The position numbers and the translations under genes were made by a program. The notes beneath the pieces are model-generated. The model worked only from the letters and a program-made list of their open reading frames with translations. It did not search any database and was not told the DNA's origin. 64,000 bases of DNA from Pseudomonas pohangensis (GTDB lineage: Bacteria > Pseudomonadota > Gammaproteobacteria > Pseudomonadales > Pseudomonadaceae): positions 3,224,001 to 3,288,000 of the forward strand of contig NZ_LT629785.1 of NCBI RefSeq assembly GCF_900105995.1, given 5' to 3'. This document shows, piece after piece, positions 63,025 through 64,000 of this stretch; the first letter of the stretch is position 1; every line of letters starts with the position of its first letter.

Positions 63025-63678
63025 TCAGGACGACTCGGCGATCTGCAACAAGGCTCGCTCGAATACTTCAACCGGCTGGCCACCCTGCAACAGATGACGA
63101 TCATTGATAATGATCGCCGGCACCGCCTGTATGCCGTTCTCCTGGTAGTGCTGTTCTGCCGCACGCACTTCGGCTGCGAACGCGTCGCCGGCCAGAATCT
63201 GCGCCGCACGCGCCTGATCCAGCCCGACCTCATCAGCCAGGCGTGTCAGCAACTCGTGGCTTGACGGGTTTCCCCCTTCGCTGAAATAGGCACTAAACAG
63301 GGCCTGCTTGAGTTGCAGCTGGCGCCCTTGCAGCCCGGCCCAGTGCAGCAGGCGATGGGCATCAAAGGTGTTATAGATGCGGCTGCGTTCCTGCAGGTTG
63401 AACCTGAAGCCCAGCTCGGCACCGCGCTGGCGGATGTTCTCGCGCACCTGTGCAGCCTGCTGCGGGCTGGAGCCATACTTTTCCTGCAGGTGCTGCTGGA
63501 TATCCTGGCCTTCTGCCGGCATCTGCGGGTTGAGTTCGAAAGGCTGGAAATGCAAATCGGCCTGTACTTTGTCGCCCAGCCGCTGCAGTGCCTGTTGCAG
63601 TGCCAGTAGCCCGATCACACACCATGGACAGGAAACATCGGAAACAAAATCAATTTTCAATCGCTGCGTGCTGGACAC
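63025..63678 (-). CDS. DsbA family oxidoreductase, FrnE-like
   Basis: 217 residues of the DsbA-like thioredoxin fold without a signal peptide, so cytoplasmic. The active site CPWC is at residues 17-20 (FVSDVSCPWCVIG). The insertion and C-terminal part read LHFQPFELNPQMPAEGQDI, NTFDAHRLLHWAGLQG, and QAVPAIIINDRHLLQGGQ with the cis-proline. FrnE proteins act as oxidoreductases or isomerases linked to oxidative stress. I set the start at the GTG 63678 with GGGGA upstream; an in-frame TTG at 63708 is unlikely. Its closeness to the ArsR module suggests a thiol or sulfur role (inference). Confidence 0.88.
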   Translation of the reverse strand: MSSTQRLKIDFVSDVSCPWCVIGLLALQQALQRLGDKVQADLHFQPFELNPQMPAEGQDIQQHLQEKYGSSPQQAAQVRENIRQRGAELGFRFNLQERSRIYNTFDAHRLLHWAGLQGRQLQLKQALFSAYFSEGGNPSSHELLTRLADEVGLDQARAAQILAGDAFAAEVRAAEQHYQENGIQAVPAIIINDRHLLQGGQPVEVFERALLQIAESS

Positions 63679-63734
63679 GGAGTTCCCCTGATAAAGGCTG
63701 CAGCCCAAGGCCAGTTGCCGGCGACGGGCAGGAC

Positions 63735-63923
63735 TCAGGCCGCTTTACAGGTGCGCAGGCCCAACAGTGAATACACCGCGCAGCTGCCGAAAACAGCGGT
63801 GGCCAGCGGTACCAGACCAATCCAGCCCCAGGCGCCAATAAAGCCGGTCAATGCCATGGCAATCAGCGTCATGCCGAGGCCATAACGTATCAATCGATCA
63901 ATACCACCTACATTTTTGGTCAT
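63735..63923 (-). CDS. DUF2892 (YgaP transmembrane domain-like) small protein
   Basis: 62 residues from ATG 63923 (MTKNVGGIDRLIRYGLG). Two membrane helices (about residues 15-30 and 34-53). The N-terminal NVGGIDRLIRYGLG is the DUF2892 start, the same domain that anchors the YgaP rhodanese. No rhodanese domain is present here. It follows the other sulfur-related genes on the minus strand, but 56 bp separates it from the DsbA gene start, so it may be transcribed with it. The frame extends to 63977 without a better start. Confidence 0.85.
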   Translation of the reverse strand: MTKNVGGIDRLIRYGLGMTLIAMALTGFIGAWGWIGLVPLATAVFGSCAVYSLLGLRTCKAA

Positions 63924-64000
63924 GCGCCATCTCCAGAAAAAAATCCACTTGGCAAGCCCTGCGCTGAGCATAGCCATGCAAGCAGTATCTGAACACCGCT

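Overview
The window is chromosomal DNA from a gammaproteobacterium of the Pseudomonadaceae (Pseudomonas/Halopseudomonas-like). The evidence is gene order as much as protein identity. The run pilG-pilH-pilI-pilJ-pilK-chpA, gshB-tonB3-yqgE-ruvX-pyrR-pyrB-pyrX, then folA-thyA-lgt, ptsP-rppH, ilvA/rpiA, serA, and finally the spu/agu polyamine cluster follows, from memory, the order of a single arc of the P. aeruginosa chromosome. The DNA is GC-rich, genes are tightly packed, many start and stop codons overlap, and no phage, insertion sequence, tRNA, rRNA or CRISPR was seen.

Layout. 1-4711 (minus): the Chp chemosensory system that controls type IV pilus twitching, read from pilG toward chpA, which is cut by the window edge. 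4937-10811 (plus): glutathione synthetase, the pilus-associated TonB3, YqgE, RuvX, and the pyrimidine genes pyrR-pyrB-pyrX. 10832-17617: a lactate island with the divergent GntR repressor lldR and the operon lldP-lldD-dld, with a clear promoter and operator. 17695-21814: a small exported protein, folA-thyA-lgt-TauE (minus) and an NRDE protein. 21851-29988: ptsP-rppH, a HAD phosphatase, an HD-GYP protein, an acyl-CoA-binding protein, a DUF2269 membrane protein, ilvA and rpiA. 29978-31827: two SdiA-regulated-domain paralogues, one broken by an in-frame TGA. 31953-35945: RidA, FAA hydrolase and D-2-hydroxyglutarate dehydrogenase, divergent from serA. 35946-36825 has no gene but holds a strikingly palindromic repeat of about 0.5 kb. 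36826-45692: a triheme cytochrome c, DUF523, a PHD-type 2OG oxygenase, DUF2059, an alpha/beta hydrolase, a DUF6436 thioredoxin-like protein, a penicillin/AHL-acylase family protein and an M20 peptidase. 46255-60029: polyamine uptake (spuHGF plus a SpuD/E-type binding protein), two gamma-glutamylpolyamine synthetases, two extra binding proteins, aguR, aguB and aguA. 60093 to the end: MgtE, then a minus-strand sulfur-type module (YeeE/YedE pair, ArsR with a BigR-like cysteine pair, FrnE-type DsbA, DUF2892).

How the genes work together. SerA and D-2-hydroxyglutarate dehydrogenase form a known metabolic couple: SerA reduces 2-oxoglutarate as it makes 3-phosphohydroxypyruvate, and the neighbour reoxidises the resulting D-2-hydroxyglutarate. 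The polyamine block covers uptake, gamma-glutamylation, and agmatine conversion to putrescine, although the usual spuA and spuC genes are not in the cluster. The lld block imports and oxidises both lactate isomers.

Most notable observations: the multi-hairpin repeat at 36121-36616; the in-frame stop in one of two paralogous beta-propeller genes; clear candidate operators for LldR, AguR and the ArsR regulator; a near-perfect inverted repeat between serA and its metabolic partner; and the N-acyl-amide hydrolase pair at 41762-45692. No complete, unmistakably new multi-gene system was found.
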